Position numbers and translations under genes: made by a program. Under the pieces are notes generated by a model. That model was not told the origin of the DNA. It did not search any database and saw only the letters and a list, made by a program, of their open reading frames with translations. Positions 8,536-16,815 of a stretch of DNA of 64,000 nucleotides are shown in pieces; positions within the stretch are counted from its first letter, which is position 1; each line of letters begins with the position of its first letter. This stretch comes from Cyanobacteria bacterium CYA. GTDB lineage: Bacteria; Planctomycetota; Phycisphaerae; Phycisphaerales; UBA1924. The stretch spans positions 186,001 to 250,000 of the forward strand of contig RHKP01000003.1 in NCBI GenBank assembly GCA_008363215.1, read 5' to 3'.

Positions 8536-9692
8536 CGGACCGCCGCATGGACATGCTCGCCGACGTGCTCGTCACCCACTGCACTCGCGTGCGCCCGGGC
8601 GATCTGGTCGCCATCCTGGGCGGGCCTGACTGCATGTCGGCGGTGGAGGCGGTCTATCGAGCGGCCTTGCGGGCGGGCGGGCATCCGAGTTTCCATCCTC
8701 GCAGCGACGTGCTGCGGGATGTACTGCTTCGACACGGCAGCGAGGAACAGATCCGGCACACCTGCCCGTTTGAGCGGCACCGCCTGGCATGTTGCGACGT
8801 GCTGCTGGTGCTCAATGCACCCGCTGACGGGCACGAGGCGATCGAGCCTGCGAGGCTGGCAATGGCGCAGGCCGCCCGCGCCCCGCTCTTGACCCTGTCG
8901 CTGGATCGAATGGCGCGCGGCGAGGTCCGGTACTGCTGCACGGAACTTCCCACCGATGCGGGCGCTCGCCGTGCGGGCATGACCCAGCGCGACTACGCCG
9001 ACTGGGTGTATCGCGCCGGGCTCCTTCACATGCCCGATCCGGCCGGCGCCTGGGCGCGCTTGCGCGAGCAGCAGCAACGCGCCATCGATGACCTTGCGGG
9101 AGCGACCACGCTTCGGTTTCGTTCGCTCCCGTCGACAAACCCGGCCACCGGACAACAGAACGAAGGCACCGACCTCAAAGTCGACATTAGCGGCGGCAAG
9201 TGGCAGAACCACGCCGGGGTGAGCAACTTCCCCGACGGCGAAATCGAAACCGGCCCGCGATCGGCTGACGGCGTGGTCTGCTTCAACGTACCGGCTGCGT
9301 ACCAAGGGCACGAAGTCCGCGACGTGCGACTGCGATTCCGCGATGGTCAGGTCGTCGACGCCGGCGCAACACAAGGTGAGGAGTTTCTTCTCGCGATGAT
9401 CGATCAGGATCCCGGCGCCAGACGCATGGGCGAAATTGCCATGGGCACCAACTACCACATCACCCGCCTGACCGGCAATCCGTTTTTCGACGAAAAGGCC
9501 GGTGGCACCTTTCACCTGGCTCTTGGGGCCGGGTATCCGGCATCAGGAAACACCAATCGCTCGGGGCTGCATTGGGACATGGTGTGCGACTTGCGCGCAC
9601 GCGCCGACACGCCGGGCGGCACGATCGAGGCAGACGGCGAGATCATTCAGCAGAACGGTCGCTTCGTTCTTCACGGCTGGCCCGGGATGTGA
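8532..9692 (+). CDS. M29-family metallo-aminopeptidase (aminopeptidase T type)
   Basis: A 386-residue cytosolic exopeptidase. Family motifs are clear: NFPDGEIETGP (around residues 236-246, metal-ligand Glu), GEIAMGTN (around 300), DEKAGGTFHLALG (around 325) and SGLHWDMVCDL (around 346), which carries the His and Asp ligands of the two-metal site. The length matches thermophilic aminopeptidases of this family (about 390-410 residues). It overlaps the previous gene as ATGA, so the two are co-transcribed. Why a CNNM-type cation transporter and a metal-dependent peptidase share an operon is unclear; divalent metal supply is one possibility, but that is inference. Confidence 0.88.
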   Translation: MTDRRMDMLADVLVTHCTRVRPGDLVAILGGPDCMSAVEAVYRAALRAGGHPSFHPRSDVLRDVLLRHGSEEQIRHTCPFERHRLACCDVLLVLNAPADGHEAIEPARLAMAQAARAPLLTLSLDRMARGEVRYCCTELPTDAGARRAGMTQRDYADWVYRAGLLHMPDPAGAWARLREQQQRAIDDLAGATTLRFRSLPSTNPATGQQNEGTDLKVDISGGKWQNHAGVSNFPDGEIETGPRSADGVVCFNVPAAYQGHEVRDVRLRFRDGQVVDAGATQGEEFLLAMIDQDPGARRMGEIAMGTNYHITRLTGNPFFDEKAGGTFHLALGAGYPASGNTNRSGLHWDMVCDLRARADTPGGTIEADGEIIQQNGRFVLHGWPGM

Positions 9693-10149
9693 ACGCCGGC
9701 CTGCATGCCGACCCGGCCGTCCCACAAGTGCAGCCCACCGGGCTCGGTGATTCACCACATAGGTTCGCTTCCTGCTGCACATTCTTCTGACGCGGCGCAG
9801 CAAAGTCTGGTGCCATCAATGGGGCGGCCGAACGGCTGGGCGTGCGAACCGGAGCAATCATGGAGGCGGTTCACTGTTCTTGACGGCATTCATATCGTCC
9901 CGCGCGGCTGCACACTCGTGCGGGTGAGCGACGACACGATTTCGCGTCTGCGCGGTGTATGCGTCGTCCTGAACGTGCGGCGTGACGAACTTCATGGCGC
10001 GCGCCGGCCGCCGACGGCACGCGGCTGCGCGTCCTGCCCGCCGGCGACATGGGACTTGCCGACCAGGAACCGGCTGTCCTTGTGGAGGACGTGATCATCC
10101 CGCAAATCGGTGCATGGGAGGCCCGCGTGATCGCCGCCCATCTGCGCCA
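9693..10149. other. Non-coding or decayed stretch after the aminopeptidase gene
   Basis: No intact gene is supported. Short open stretches occur in several frames, for example a 54-codon piece in frame at 9986-10147 containing LPAGDMGLADQEPAVLVED, but none has a start, a Shine-Dalgarno and family features together. It joins the decayed NuoF/HoxF-like piece downstream, so the block may be one eroded locus. Confidence 0.45.
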
Positions 10150-10518
10150 ACGTTTGACCGCATCACCGAAGTGAACGAGCATTACGTCGTGCGCATCGCC
10201 TGCGACCCCGGGCCGGGATCGTTCCGCAACGGCGTGATCCTGACCGAATGCGCCGAGCGTGTCTTCGCCGGGATGACCATCGCAGGCTATGCCGTGGGCG
10301 CACACCTCGGGCTGCTGTACGTGCGCGAGGAATACGCCTATCTCGTCGCCTACCTCGATGTGCTGATTGCCAAACGCATCGAGGACGGACTGCTCGGGCC
10401 AGACATCTGCGGCCAGAGCGGCTTCAACTTCAAGATTCAGGTGCGGCTGGGCGCTCACTCCCACGTGCTCGGCGAGCAGACCGGCATCATCGCCGCCTGT
10501 GAAGGACGTCCCGGCGGC
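10150..10518 (+). pseudogene. Remnant of a NuoF/HoxF-like NADH-binding flavoprotein gene
   Basis: About 120 codons resemble the middle of the FMN/NADH-binding subunit of complex I or NAD-reducing hydrogenase. Features that match are GSFRNGVILTECAERVFAGM (compare PGSFKDRVILT...FEGM), IAGYAVGAHLGLLYVREEYA (compare IAAYAIGA..GYIYIRGEYP), GLLGPDICG and QVRLGAHSHVLGEQTGIIAA (compare GAGAYICGEETAL). The usual DEGEPG and GAGAYICGEE residues are degraded, there is no credible start, no flavodoxin-like N-terminus and no [4Fe-4S] cysteine region, and the frame ends among low-complexity Arg codons. It also overlaps the 3' end of the regulator on the other strand. I read it as an eroded gene fragment, not a working enzyme. 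Confidence 0.55.
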
Positions 10519-10549
10519 GTGCATCGGCGCGGTGCCCGGGCGGCCCGGC

Positions 10550-12097
10550 TCAACCTTCCGACGCGACTTCGCCCGTAGCGGCCCGCGGGCGGATGCCATG
10601 CTTGCGCATCTTCGACCGCAGCGTATTGGGATTGATCTTGAGCAACTCGGCCGCCCCGCCGGGCCCTTCGACCTTCCCACGGCTCCGCCGAAGCGCTGAT
10701 TGGATAGCCGCGCGGATCGCCTCGTCAAGCGAGACCGGCGCATGGTCAGGCGCGGGCGCCGGCGCTGACGGCAGGGCCGCGTGCAGCGGCGCACTCAAGC
10801 CCATCGCGGCCGGGAGCGCCAGCCGCCCGTCGCGCCCGAGCAGAGCGGCGCGATCGACGACGGCCGCCAACTCGCGAATGTTTCCCGGCCAGGGATAGGC
10901 CCTCAACAGGTCCAGGTCGGCCCCGGAGACCTCGAACTCAGGCAGACCGAAACGAAGGCTTGCTCGATGCGCAAAATGCTGCACGAGTTCGGGCAAATCC
11001 TCGTGACGTTCGCGCAGCGGGGGCAGCAGCAGCGGGAAGACCGCCAACCGGTACCACAGGTCTTCACGGAACGTCCGCAGACGCACCATCTCCGCCAGGT
11101 CGCGGTGCGTGGCGGCCACGATGCGGCAGTCGACACGAATCGACTCTTGCCCGCCGACCCGCTCCAGCGTCGCATCCTGAAGCACCCGCAGCAGGCGCAC
11201 CTGGGCCGCCAGCGGGAGTTCGCCGACCTCGTCGAGGAACAGCGTGCCCCCGTGCGCCCGCTCGAACCAGCCTTGGCGCTGATCGACGGCTCCTGTGAAC
11301 GAGCCGCGCTCGTGCCCGAACAACTGCGAGTCGATCAGGTCGGGCGGAATGGCCCCGCAGTTGACGCGGACGAACGGACCTTCGTGCCGGCGCGATGCGT
11401 CGTGAATCGCCCGCGCGATCACTTCCTTGCCCGAGCCCGTCTCGCCGAGGATCAGCACCGGAAGGTCCGACTCGGCCACCACGCCTACGCGCTCCATGAC
11501 TCCGGCCAGTCCCGCCCGGGCGCCCACGATCGGTTCGTGCAGCGACTGGCGACCGAGCCGGCGCAGCGCCGCCTGCCGCTCGGCTTCGGCGGCCCGGCGC
11601 AGGTCTTCAAGTTCGTGAAACCGATTCGAGGTGTCGAGTGCCACGGCCAGCGGCTCGAGCGTCGCGGCCAGCAGGGTCGAGGTGCGCTCGTCCAGATCGA
11701 CACCCTTGCGCAGGCTCCACGCGACCACGCCCTCGCCCCCGGCCCGTTGCAGCGATCCACACACGACGGGTTGTCCGCCCAGCGCCGACGCAATGGGGCG
11801 CAGCAGGCTTCGTCCGGTGCGCAGCGGGTTGAAAAGGCACAGTCCGCCGCGATCGATGAACCGCGCGATCGATTGCGCCTCTTCGCCCTCGCAAATGACT
11901 CGTCCCGACATCCCGCTCGCCGAGCCGGCCAGCCCGACCAGCACGCAGCGAGCCTGGTGCAGGCTGAAGATCCACATCGAGTCGATGCCGACGAAAGGTC
12001 GGATAACCGCGGCGAGGTCGGCGATGGACTCAGCCAGGTCGATGTGCCGACAGGCCTCTCGCCAGAGCGCCAGTTGCATCTCCTTGAGCCGTTCCAT
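10550..12097 (-). CDS. Sigma-54-dependent transcriptional activator (GAF, AAA+, Fis HTH)
   Basis: A 515-residue bacterial enhancer-binding protein. A GAF-like sensor occupies residues about 18-155. The AAA+ domain spans about 188-425, with Walker A GETGSGKE (218-225), the sigma-54 contact loop GSFTGA (265-270, Ser in place of the usual Ala of GAFTGA), Walker B LFLDE (286-290) and YPWPGNIREL. A Fis-type helix-turn-helix lies near 460-500 (GGAAELLKINPNTLRSKM). The layout resembles NorR/FhlA-type activators that sense a ligand through GAF. It is transcribed away from the cysteine dioxygenase-sulfate importer operon, whose promoter matches the sigma-54 consensus, so it very likely controls that operon. 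The ligand is unknown; a sulfur compound is an inference. Confidence 0.92.
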   Translation of the reverse strand: MERLKEMQLALWREACRHIDLAESIADLAAVIRPFVGIDSMWIFSLHQARCVLVGLAGSASGMSGRVICEGEEAQSIARFIDRGGLCLFNPLRTGRSLLRPIASALGGQPVVCGSLQRAGGEGVVAWSLRKGVDLDERTSTLLAATLEPLAVALDTSNRFHELEDLRRAAEAERQAALRRLGRQSLHEPIVGARAGLAGVMERVGVVAESDLPVLILGETGSGKEVIARAIHDASRRHEGPFVRVNCGAIPPDLIDSQLFGHERGSFTGAVDQRQGWFERAHGGTLFLDEVGELPLAAQVRLLRVLQDATLERVGGQESIRVDCRIVAATHRDLAEMVRLRTFREDLWYRLAVFPLLLPPLRERHEDLPELVQHFAHRASLRFGLPEFEVSGADLDLLRAYPWPGNIRELAAVVDRAALLGRDGRLALPAAMGLSAPLHAALPSAPAPAPDHAPVSLDEAIRAAIQSALRRSRGKVEGPGGAAELLKINPNTLRSKMRKHGIRPRAATGEVASEG

Positions 12098-12108
12098 TAT
12101 GCATTGAT

Positions 12109-12152
12109 ATGCAACGGGTTCCCTCGAAATCCAGCGGCGTAATCCGTTGTAT
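12109..12152. promoter_or_regulatory. Dyad, candidate activator binding site upstream of the sulfur operon
   Basis: ATGCAACGG (12109-12117) and CCGTTGTAT (12144-12152) form an inverted repeat with one mismatch in nine, separated by 26 bases. It sits about 70-110 bases upstream of the -24 element, the usual distance for a sigma-54 enhancer site, and 12 bases from the start codon of the divergent activator, so it could also mediate autoregulation. Confidence 0.45.
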
Positions 12153-12220
12153 GTCGCGGCTCATGAATCTTTCCAGGGCACGGGCGGCCCCGCGTGGTGC
12201 CTCTCGGCCCCTCGCCCCGA

Positions 12221-12236
12221 TGGCACGCGGGTTGTA
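12221..12236 (+). promoter_or_regulatory. Sigma-54 (-24/-12) promoter of the cysteine dioxygenase-sulfate operon
   Basis: TGGCACGCGGGTTGTA fits the consensus TGGCACG-N4-TTGCW with one departure (TTGTA for TTGCA) and exact spacing. The predicted start of transcription, about 12 bases after the -12 element, is near 12246, leaving only about five bases before the ATG at 12252. A sigma-54 activator gene lies divergently upstream. Confidence 0.75.
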
Positions 12237-12251
12237 CCGCAGGTCAGAACG

Positions 12252-12779
12252 ATGACCAACCCCGCCACACATCCTCTGCCGCCAACGCTGCCGCGCGGGA
12301 TTGAAGCCTTTGCCCGTCAAGCCGCATCCCGGACCTCGCTCGAAGCCCTCCGCGATGCTCTTGCGGCCCTCCCTGAGCACCTGCTCCCACTCGCCCGCTG
12401 CGCGACGTTTGAACCCATCGGACACACGCGGCGCGTTCTCTTCGACACACCCACGCTGGTTCTCGAACTGTGCGGGTGGCTGCCCGGGCAGCGCACTGAA
12501 CCCCATGACCATGGTCCGGCCCGATGCGCCTTCCGCGTGATGGCCGGCGTCGCCGTCGAATCGCGCCACCATCGCGACGCGCAGGCCCGAGTCTGCGAAA
12601 TCGCCTGTGACGGATTCCTCACCGGCTCGGTGCTGGTGTGCGAGCCCGGAGAGATTCACGCGATCGCCAATGACCCAGCCGAAAGCGAGCCGCTGGTCAC
12701 GCTGCACCTGTTCAGCCCCGCGCCGCGAATGCGCACGTATCCCCTTACGCCTCAAGATACAAAGGAGACCCGGGCATGA
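12252..12779 (+). CDS. Cysteine dioxygenase (cupin, type I)
   Basis: A 175-residue cupin of the PF05995 family that oxidises L-cysteine to cysteine sulfinate using non-haem iron and O2. The first cupin motif contains the iron ligands H85 and H87 and the conserved Cys ([18 protein letters not shown]92); the third ligand is probably H136 in [10 protein letters not shown]. The length is close to bacterial homologues (about 190-200). It is the first gene of an operon with the complete sulfate ABC importer and shares an ATGA overlap with the binding-protein gene. There is no good Shine-Dalgarno and the predicted transcript starts about five bases upstream. Its place with sulfate uptake suggests a role in cysteine/sulfite balance; alternatively it acts on another thiol such as mercaptopropionate. 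Confidence 0.85.
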   Translation: MTNPATHPLPPTLPRGIEAFARQAASRTSLEALRDALAALPEHLLPLARCATFEPIGHTRRVLFDTPTLVLELCGWLPGQRTEPHDHGPARCAFRVMAGVAVESRHHRDAQARVCEIACDGFLTGSVLVCEPGEIHAIANDPAESEPLVTLHLFSPAPRMRTYPLTPQDTKETRA

Positions 12780-13831
12780 AGACCAGGCGGCTGATTCTCG
12801 CCTCACTCGTCGGACTTGGCATGTGTGCCGGTGGCACGCTTGCACAGGCGCGCTCGATGCTCAACGTCTCGTACGACCCCACCCGTGAACTCTACAAAGA
12901 CTTCAACGCCGAGTTCGTCAGGATGTGGAAAGAGAAGACCGGTGAGAGCGTCGAGATCAATATGTCGCACGGCGGCGCCGGCAAGCAGGCCCGAGCCGTC
13001 ATCGACGGACTCGAGGCCGACGTTGTCACGCTGGCTCTCGCCTACGACATCGACGCGATCAGCGAGCACGCCGGGTTGATGCCCAGAGAATGGCAGTCCC
13101 GCCTTCCCAACGCCAGTGCGCCGTACACCTCGACCATCGTCTTCCTGGTGCGCAAGGGCAACCCGGAGAACATCCGAGACTGGGATGATCTCCTCAGGCC
13201 CGGTATCGAGGTCATCACACCCAATCCCAAGACCTCCGGCGGCGCTCGCTGGAACTACTTGGCCGCGTGGGGATTCGCTCTCAAACGCGAACTGGGTGAC
13301 CTTGCCAAACTCGAGAACCCCCAGGCCGGCGAAGAAGTGAAGGCCGCCCAGGACAAGGCCCGCCAGTTTGTGACCGACCTGTACCGGCGTGTGCCCGTGC
13401 TCGACACCGGCGCTCGGGGTTCGACCACGACGTTTGTGCAGCGCAACATCGGCGACGTGCTTCTGGCGTGGGAGAACGAGGCCTTCCTCGCCGTCGAGGA
13501 ACTCGGCAAGGACAAGTTCGAGATTGTGGTTCCCTCCATCAGCATTCTCGCCGAGCCGCCAGTGACGCTCATCGACAAGTTCGCCGACAAGCACGGCAAC
13601 CGCGATCTCGCGCAGGCGTATCTCGACTACCTCTACTCGCCCGCCGGCCAGCGCCTGGCGGCCAAGCACTTCTATCGCCCCTCCGACCCGTCTCAAGCCG
13701 ACCCGGAAGACCTCAAACGCTTCCCCAAGGTCGAACTGCTGAGCATCGACACCGTGTTCGGCGGGTGGAAGAAGGTGCAGGCCGAGCACTTCGACGACGG
13801 CGGCGTGTTCGACCAGATCTACAAGCCCTGA
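12776..13831 (+). CDS. Sulfate ABC transporter, periplasmic binding protein
   Basis: A 351-residue periplasmic protein with a signal peptide ending near ALA-like GGTLAQA (residues about 18-24). The mature start [19 protein letters not shown] is the signature of Sbp/CysP sulfate-thiosulfate binding proteins. Further conserved stretches are [36 protein letters not shown] and [19 protein letters not shown]. Homologues bind sulfate by hydrogen bonds alone in the cleft. Start: AAAGGAGA precedes the ATG, which overlaps the cysteine dioxygenase stop. It works with the two permeases and the ATPase that follow. Whether sulfate or thiosulfate is preferred cannot be told from sequence. Confidence 0.93.
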   Translation: MKTRRLILASLVGLGMCAGGTLAQARSMLNVSYDPTRELYKDFNAEFVRMWKEKTGESVEINMSHGGAGKQARAVIDGLEADVVTLALAYDIDAISEHAGLMPREWQSRLPNASAPYTSTIVFLVRKGNPENIRDWDDLLRPGIEVITPNPKTSGGARWNYLAAWGFALKRELGDLAKLENPQAGEEVKAAQDKARQFVTDLYRRVPVLDTGARGSTTTFVQRNIGDVLLAWENEAFLAVEELGKDKFEIVVPSISILAEPPVTLIDKFADKHGNRDLAQAYLDYLYSPAGQRLAAKHFYRPSDPSQADPEDLKRFPKVELLSIDTVFGGWKKVQAEHFDDGGVFDQIYKP

Positions 13832-13946
13832 ACGCTTGCTCCGTCGGCACGGCGATGGCCGCGCGGGCGGATTGACACGGGCCCCAGTTCGACTTCCCGG
13901 GCGCTTTCCCAGGCGTCCGGGAAGATTTGGAAGGACAGAGAATCCC

Positions 13947-14783
13947 ATGCGACGCCTCTTCAAACGCAGGCCCGGCAAGATCCCGGGATTCCCGCTCACC
14001 ATGGGAATCACCGTGACCTATCTCGGTTTGATCGTGCTCATCCCGCTGGCCGGACTTGTTCTCAAGACCGCCAACCTGTCCTGGAGTCAGTTCTGGGCCA
14101 CGATCACCGATGACCGTGTCACGGCGTCGCTCCGCCTGAGCATCGGCGCATCGCTGGCGGCTGCGACGATCAATCTCTTCTTCGGCTTCATGGCCGCGTG
14201 GGTGCTGGTCCGCTATCCCTTTCCCGGGCGCAAGATCGTCGATGCGCTCGTCGATCTGCCCTTCGCCATGCCCACAGCCGTCTCGGGCATCGCGCTCACC
14301 GCCCTCTATGCCCGAAACGGCTGGCTGGGCGGGCCACTCTCGCACGTCGGCATCGACGGCGCCTTCAGCCGCTTCGGCATCGTCATCGCGCTCACTTTCA
14401 TCGGATTACCCTTCGTCGTGCGGACGCTGCAACCGGCACTGTCCGACCTTGACGCCGAGATCGAAGAGGCGGCCGCCAGTCTTGGCGCCGGTCGCCTCCA
14501 GACCGTCGGCCGCGTGGTGGTGCCGGCGGTGCTGCCGGCGCTGCTGGCCGGATTCGCAATGGCCTTCGCCCGGGCCGTCGGCGAGTACGGCTCAGTCGTC
14601 TTCATCAGCGGCAACATGCCGATGAAGACCGAGATCACTCCCCTTCTCATCGTCACCAAACTCGAGCAGTACGACGTGGCCGGTGCAACCTCCATCGCGC
14701 TGACGCTGCTCGGGTTCTCTTTCACGATGCTGCTGGTCGTCAACGGCATCCAGGTCTGGAACACGGCGCGCACCCGCGCCTGA
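13947..14783 (+). CDS. cysT: Sulfate ABC transporter permease CysT (CysU)
   Basis: A 278-residue inner-membrane protein with about six helices (for example ITVTYLGLIVLIPLAGLVL, IGASLAAATINLFFGFMAA). The EAA loop that docks on the ATPase is EEAAASLGAGRLQTVGRVVV (residues about 172-191). 'DLPFAMPTAVSGIALTALY' is typical of CysT. The ATG at 13947 places the first helix normally; the frame is open upstream but without family features. A 115-base gap separates it from the binding-protein gene, the longest in the operon, with no terminator seen. It forms a heterodimer with the following CysW-type permease. Confidence 0.92.
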   Translation: MRRLFKRRPGKIPGFPLTMGITVTYLGLIVLIPLAGLVLKTANLSWSQFWATITDDRVTASLRLSIGASLAAATINLFFGFMAAWVLVRYPFPGRKIVDALVDLPFAMPTAVSGIALTALYARNGWLGGPLSHVGIDGAFSRFGIVIALTFIGLPFVVRTLQPALSDLDAEIEEAAASLGAGRLQTVGRVVVPAVLPALLAGFAMAFARAVGEYGSVVFISGNMPMKTEITPLLIVTKLEQYDVAGATSIALTLLGFSFTMLLVVNGIQVWNTARTRA

Positions 14784-14793
14784 GGAGCCAGTC

Positions 14794-15690
14794 ATGGCCA
14801 ACGCCGTCACATCCTCACTCTCACTCCCGGCCCGGGCCGGTGCTCCGGCGACACGTGACACCGCTCTGACGCGGTGGCTGCTCACCGGCGTCGCCCTGAC
14901 GTTCCTGGGTGTGTTCCTCATCCTCCCGCTCGTCGTCGTCTTCGCCGAAGCATTGCGCGAGGGATTCGGCGTCTACCTCAAGATATTCCAGGATCCTGAC
15001 GCCCTGGCCGCCATCCGCCTCACGCTGATCGCCGCCGGTGTCTCGGTGCCGCTCAACGTCGTTTTCGGGCTCTGTGCCGCCTGGGCGATCACCAAGTTCA
15101 AGTTCCGCGGGCGTTCGCTGCTGGTCACGCTCATCGACCTACCCATTGCCGTTTCGCCCGTCGTCGCAGGCCTGATCTACGTGCTCGTCTTCGGGCGCCA
15201 AGGCTGGTTGGGCCCCTGGCTGGCTGAGCACGACATCAAGATCATCTTCGCGGTCCCGGGCATCGTGCTGGCCACGGTCTTCATCACCTTTCCCTACGTC
15301 GCCCGCGAACTGATCCCGCTCATGGAAGAGCAGGGCGTCGAGGAAGAGCAGGCCGCGATGACGCTGGGCGCCCGCGGCTGGACCATGTTCCGTCGCGTAA
15401 CGCTGCCGAACATCCGCTGGGCGCTGCTCTACGGCGTCATTCTGTGCAATGCCCGTGCCATGGGTGAGTTCGGGGCCGTCTCGGTTGTGTCCGGGCACAT
15501 CCGCGGGCAGACCAACACACTGCCGCTGCATGTCGAGATTCTCTACAACGAGTATTCGTTTGTCGCGGCCTTTGCCACTGCCTCGCTGCTGGCCATTCTG
15601 GCGATCATCACGCTCGTGCTCAAGTCCGCGGTCGAGTATCGCGTGCGCCGGCAGATGGAACTGTCGGCACGCATGGGGGATGAGTCATGA
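14794..15690 (+). CDS. cysW: Sulfate ABC transporter permease CysW
   Basis: A 298-residue inner-membrane permease, second half of the heterodimeric channel. It has about six hydrophobic helices ([60 protein letters not shown]). The EAA loop is [20 protein letters not shown] (residues about 185-204), followed by [20 protein letters not shown] and [11 protein letters not shown], as in CysW. GAGGAG precedes the ATG by about seven bases. The stop overlaps the cysA start (ATGA). The N-terminal 20 residues are polar and probably cytoplasmic. Confidence 0.92.
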   Translation: MANAVTSSLSLPARAGAPATRDTALTRWLLTGVALTFLGVFLILPLVVVFAEALREGFGVYLKIFQDPDALAAIRLTLIAAGVSVPLNVVFGLCAAWAITKFKFRGRSLLVTLIDLPIAVSPVVAGLIYVLVFGRQGWLGPWLAEHDIKIIFAVPGIVLATVFITFPYVARELIPLMEEQGVEEEQAAMTLGARGWTMFRRVTLPNIRWALLYGVILCNARAMGEFGAVSVVSGHIRGQTNTLPLHVEILYNEYSFVAAFATASLLAILAIITLVLKSAVEYRVRRQMELSARMGDES

Positions 15691-16739
15691 GTATCAAGGT
15701 TCGCAACGTCAGCAAGAGTTTCGGCTCGTTCAAGGCGCTCGACGATGTTTCGTTCGACATTCCGACAGGCGAGATGGTCGCGCTGCTGGGGCCTTCGGGC
15801 TCGGGCAAGACAACGCTGCTCCGTTTGATCGCCGGGCTGGAAGACCTCGACCCGGGTGCCGGCTCGATCCGCTACTACGAGGAAGATATCGCCGGTCAGC
15901 CGGTCCGCAAGCGCCGCGTCGGCTTTGTCTTCCAGCACTATGCGCTCTTCCGCCACATGTCGGTCTTTGAGAACATCGCCTTCGGACTCCGTGTTCTCCC
16001 TCGCGCCGAACGTCCCTGCCGCAGGCGCATTCGCAATCGCGTGCACGAACTGCTCGGGCTTGTGCAACTCGAAGGCATGGCCGGTCGGTACCCCAGCCAG
16101 TTATCCGGCGGGCAGCGCCAGCGCGTCGCCCTGGCCCGGGCCCTGGCCGTCCAGCCGCGCGTCCTGCTGCTCGACGAGCCCTTCGGCGCCCTCGACGCCA
16201 AGGTCCGCGCCGAACTGCGCCACTGGATCCGCAAACTGCACGACGAACTGCACATCACCAGCGTCTTCGTCACGCACGACCAGGAAGAGGCGCTGGAAGT
16301 GGCCGACCGCGTCGTCGTGATGAACCAGGGCCGCATCGAACAGATCGGCCCGCCCGGCGAGGTTTATCACGCACCGCAGACCGAGTTCGTAATGAACTTC
16401 CTGGGACAGGTCAACACCTTCCGCGGTCACGCCGTCGGACGCGAGGTCCAGTTCGCCGACATTGCCCTCGCGGCTTCGGACGGCGTCGAACGCCACGGCG
16501 ACGTGCGCGTCTTCGTCCGCCCACACGAACTCGATGTGCTCCCGCAGAAGAACGGAAAGCCCGGCTTCCCCGCCACGATTCTCCGCGTCAATGCCGCCGG
16601 CGCCGTCGCACGCCTCGACCTGCAACTGCCCGACGGCGCGCTCATTACGGCTGAACTGCCGCAGGACCGATACGCCCGCTTGTCCACCGAGGCCGGCGCT
16701 CGCGTGTTTGTCACGCCGCGCCGCGTGCACGTCTTCTGA
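15687..16739 (+). CDS. cysA: Sulfate ABC transporter ATPase CysA
   Basis: A 350-residue ATPase. It has Walker [10 protein letters not shown] (residues about 32-40), the Q-loop in [14 protein letters not shown], signature [16 protein letters not shown] (around 135), Walker [12 protein letters not shown] and the switch histidine in [20 protein letters not shown]. The C-terminal 115 residues form a TOBE-like regulatory domain with the typical [14 protein letters not shown] and [11 protein letters not shown]. It powers import through CysT/CysW. It starts inside the cysW stop codon. It is the last importer gene; a perfect GC palindrome follows at 16744. Confidence 0.93.
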   Translation: MSIKVRNVSKSFGSFKALDDVSFDIPTGEMVALLGPSGSGKTTLLRLIAGLEDLDPGAGSIRYYEEDIAGQPVRKRRVGFVFQHYALFRHMSVFENIAFGLRVLPRAERPCRRRIRNRVHELLGLVQLEGMAGRYPSQLSGGQRQRVALARALAVQPRVLLLDEPFGALDAKVRAELRHWIRKLHDELHITSVFVTHDQEEALEVADRVVVMNQGRIEQIGPPGEVYHAPQTEFVMNFLGQVNTFRGHAVGREVQFADIALAASDGVERHGDVRVFVRPHELDVLPQKNGKPGFPATILRVNAAGAVARLDLQLPDGALITAELPQDRYARLSTEAGARVFVTPRRVHVF

Positions 16740-16743
16740 CTCC

Positions 16744-16759
16744 GCCGCGCCGGCGCGGC
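16744..16759. promoter_or_regulatory. Perfect 16-base GC palindrome between cysA and the porin gene
   Basis: GCCGCGCCGGCGCGGC begins five bases after the cysA stop. Such a stem could stabilise the 3' end of the importer mRNA or act as a weak terminator, but no U-tract follows. The porin gene starts 57 bases later with no clear Shine-Dalgarno. Confidence 0.35.
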
Positions 16760-16815
16760 ACGCGTCGGTCCGATCGCAGACCTGGGGCTGGTCGATGCGC
16801 CCTCTGGAATAACCC

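Noticed and set aside
9871-10794. Minus-strand 307-codon frame overlapping the regulator's 3' end
   Set aside because: It is a shadow of the regulator and of the eroded fragment; Arg-rich start and no domain.
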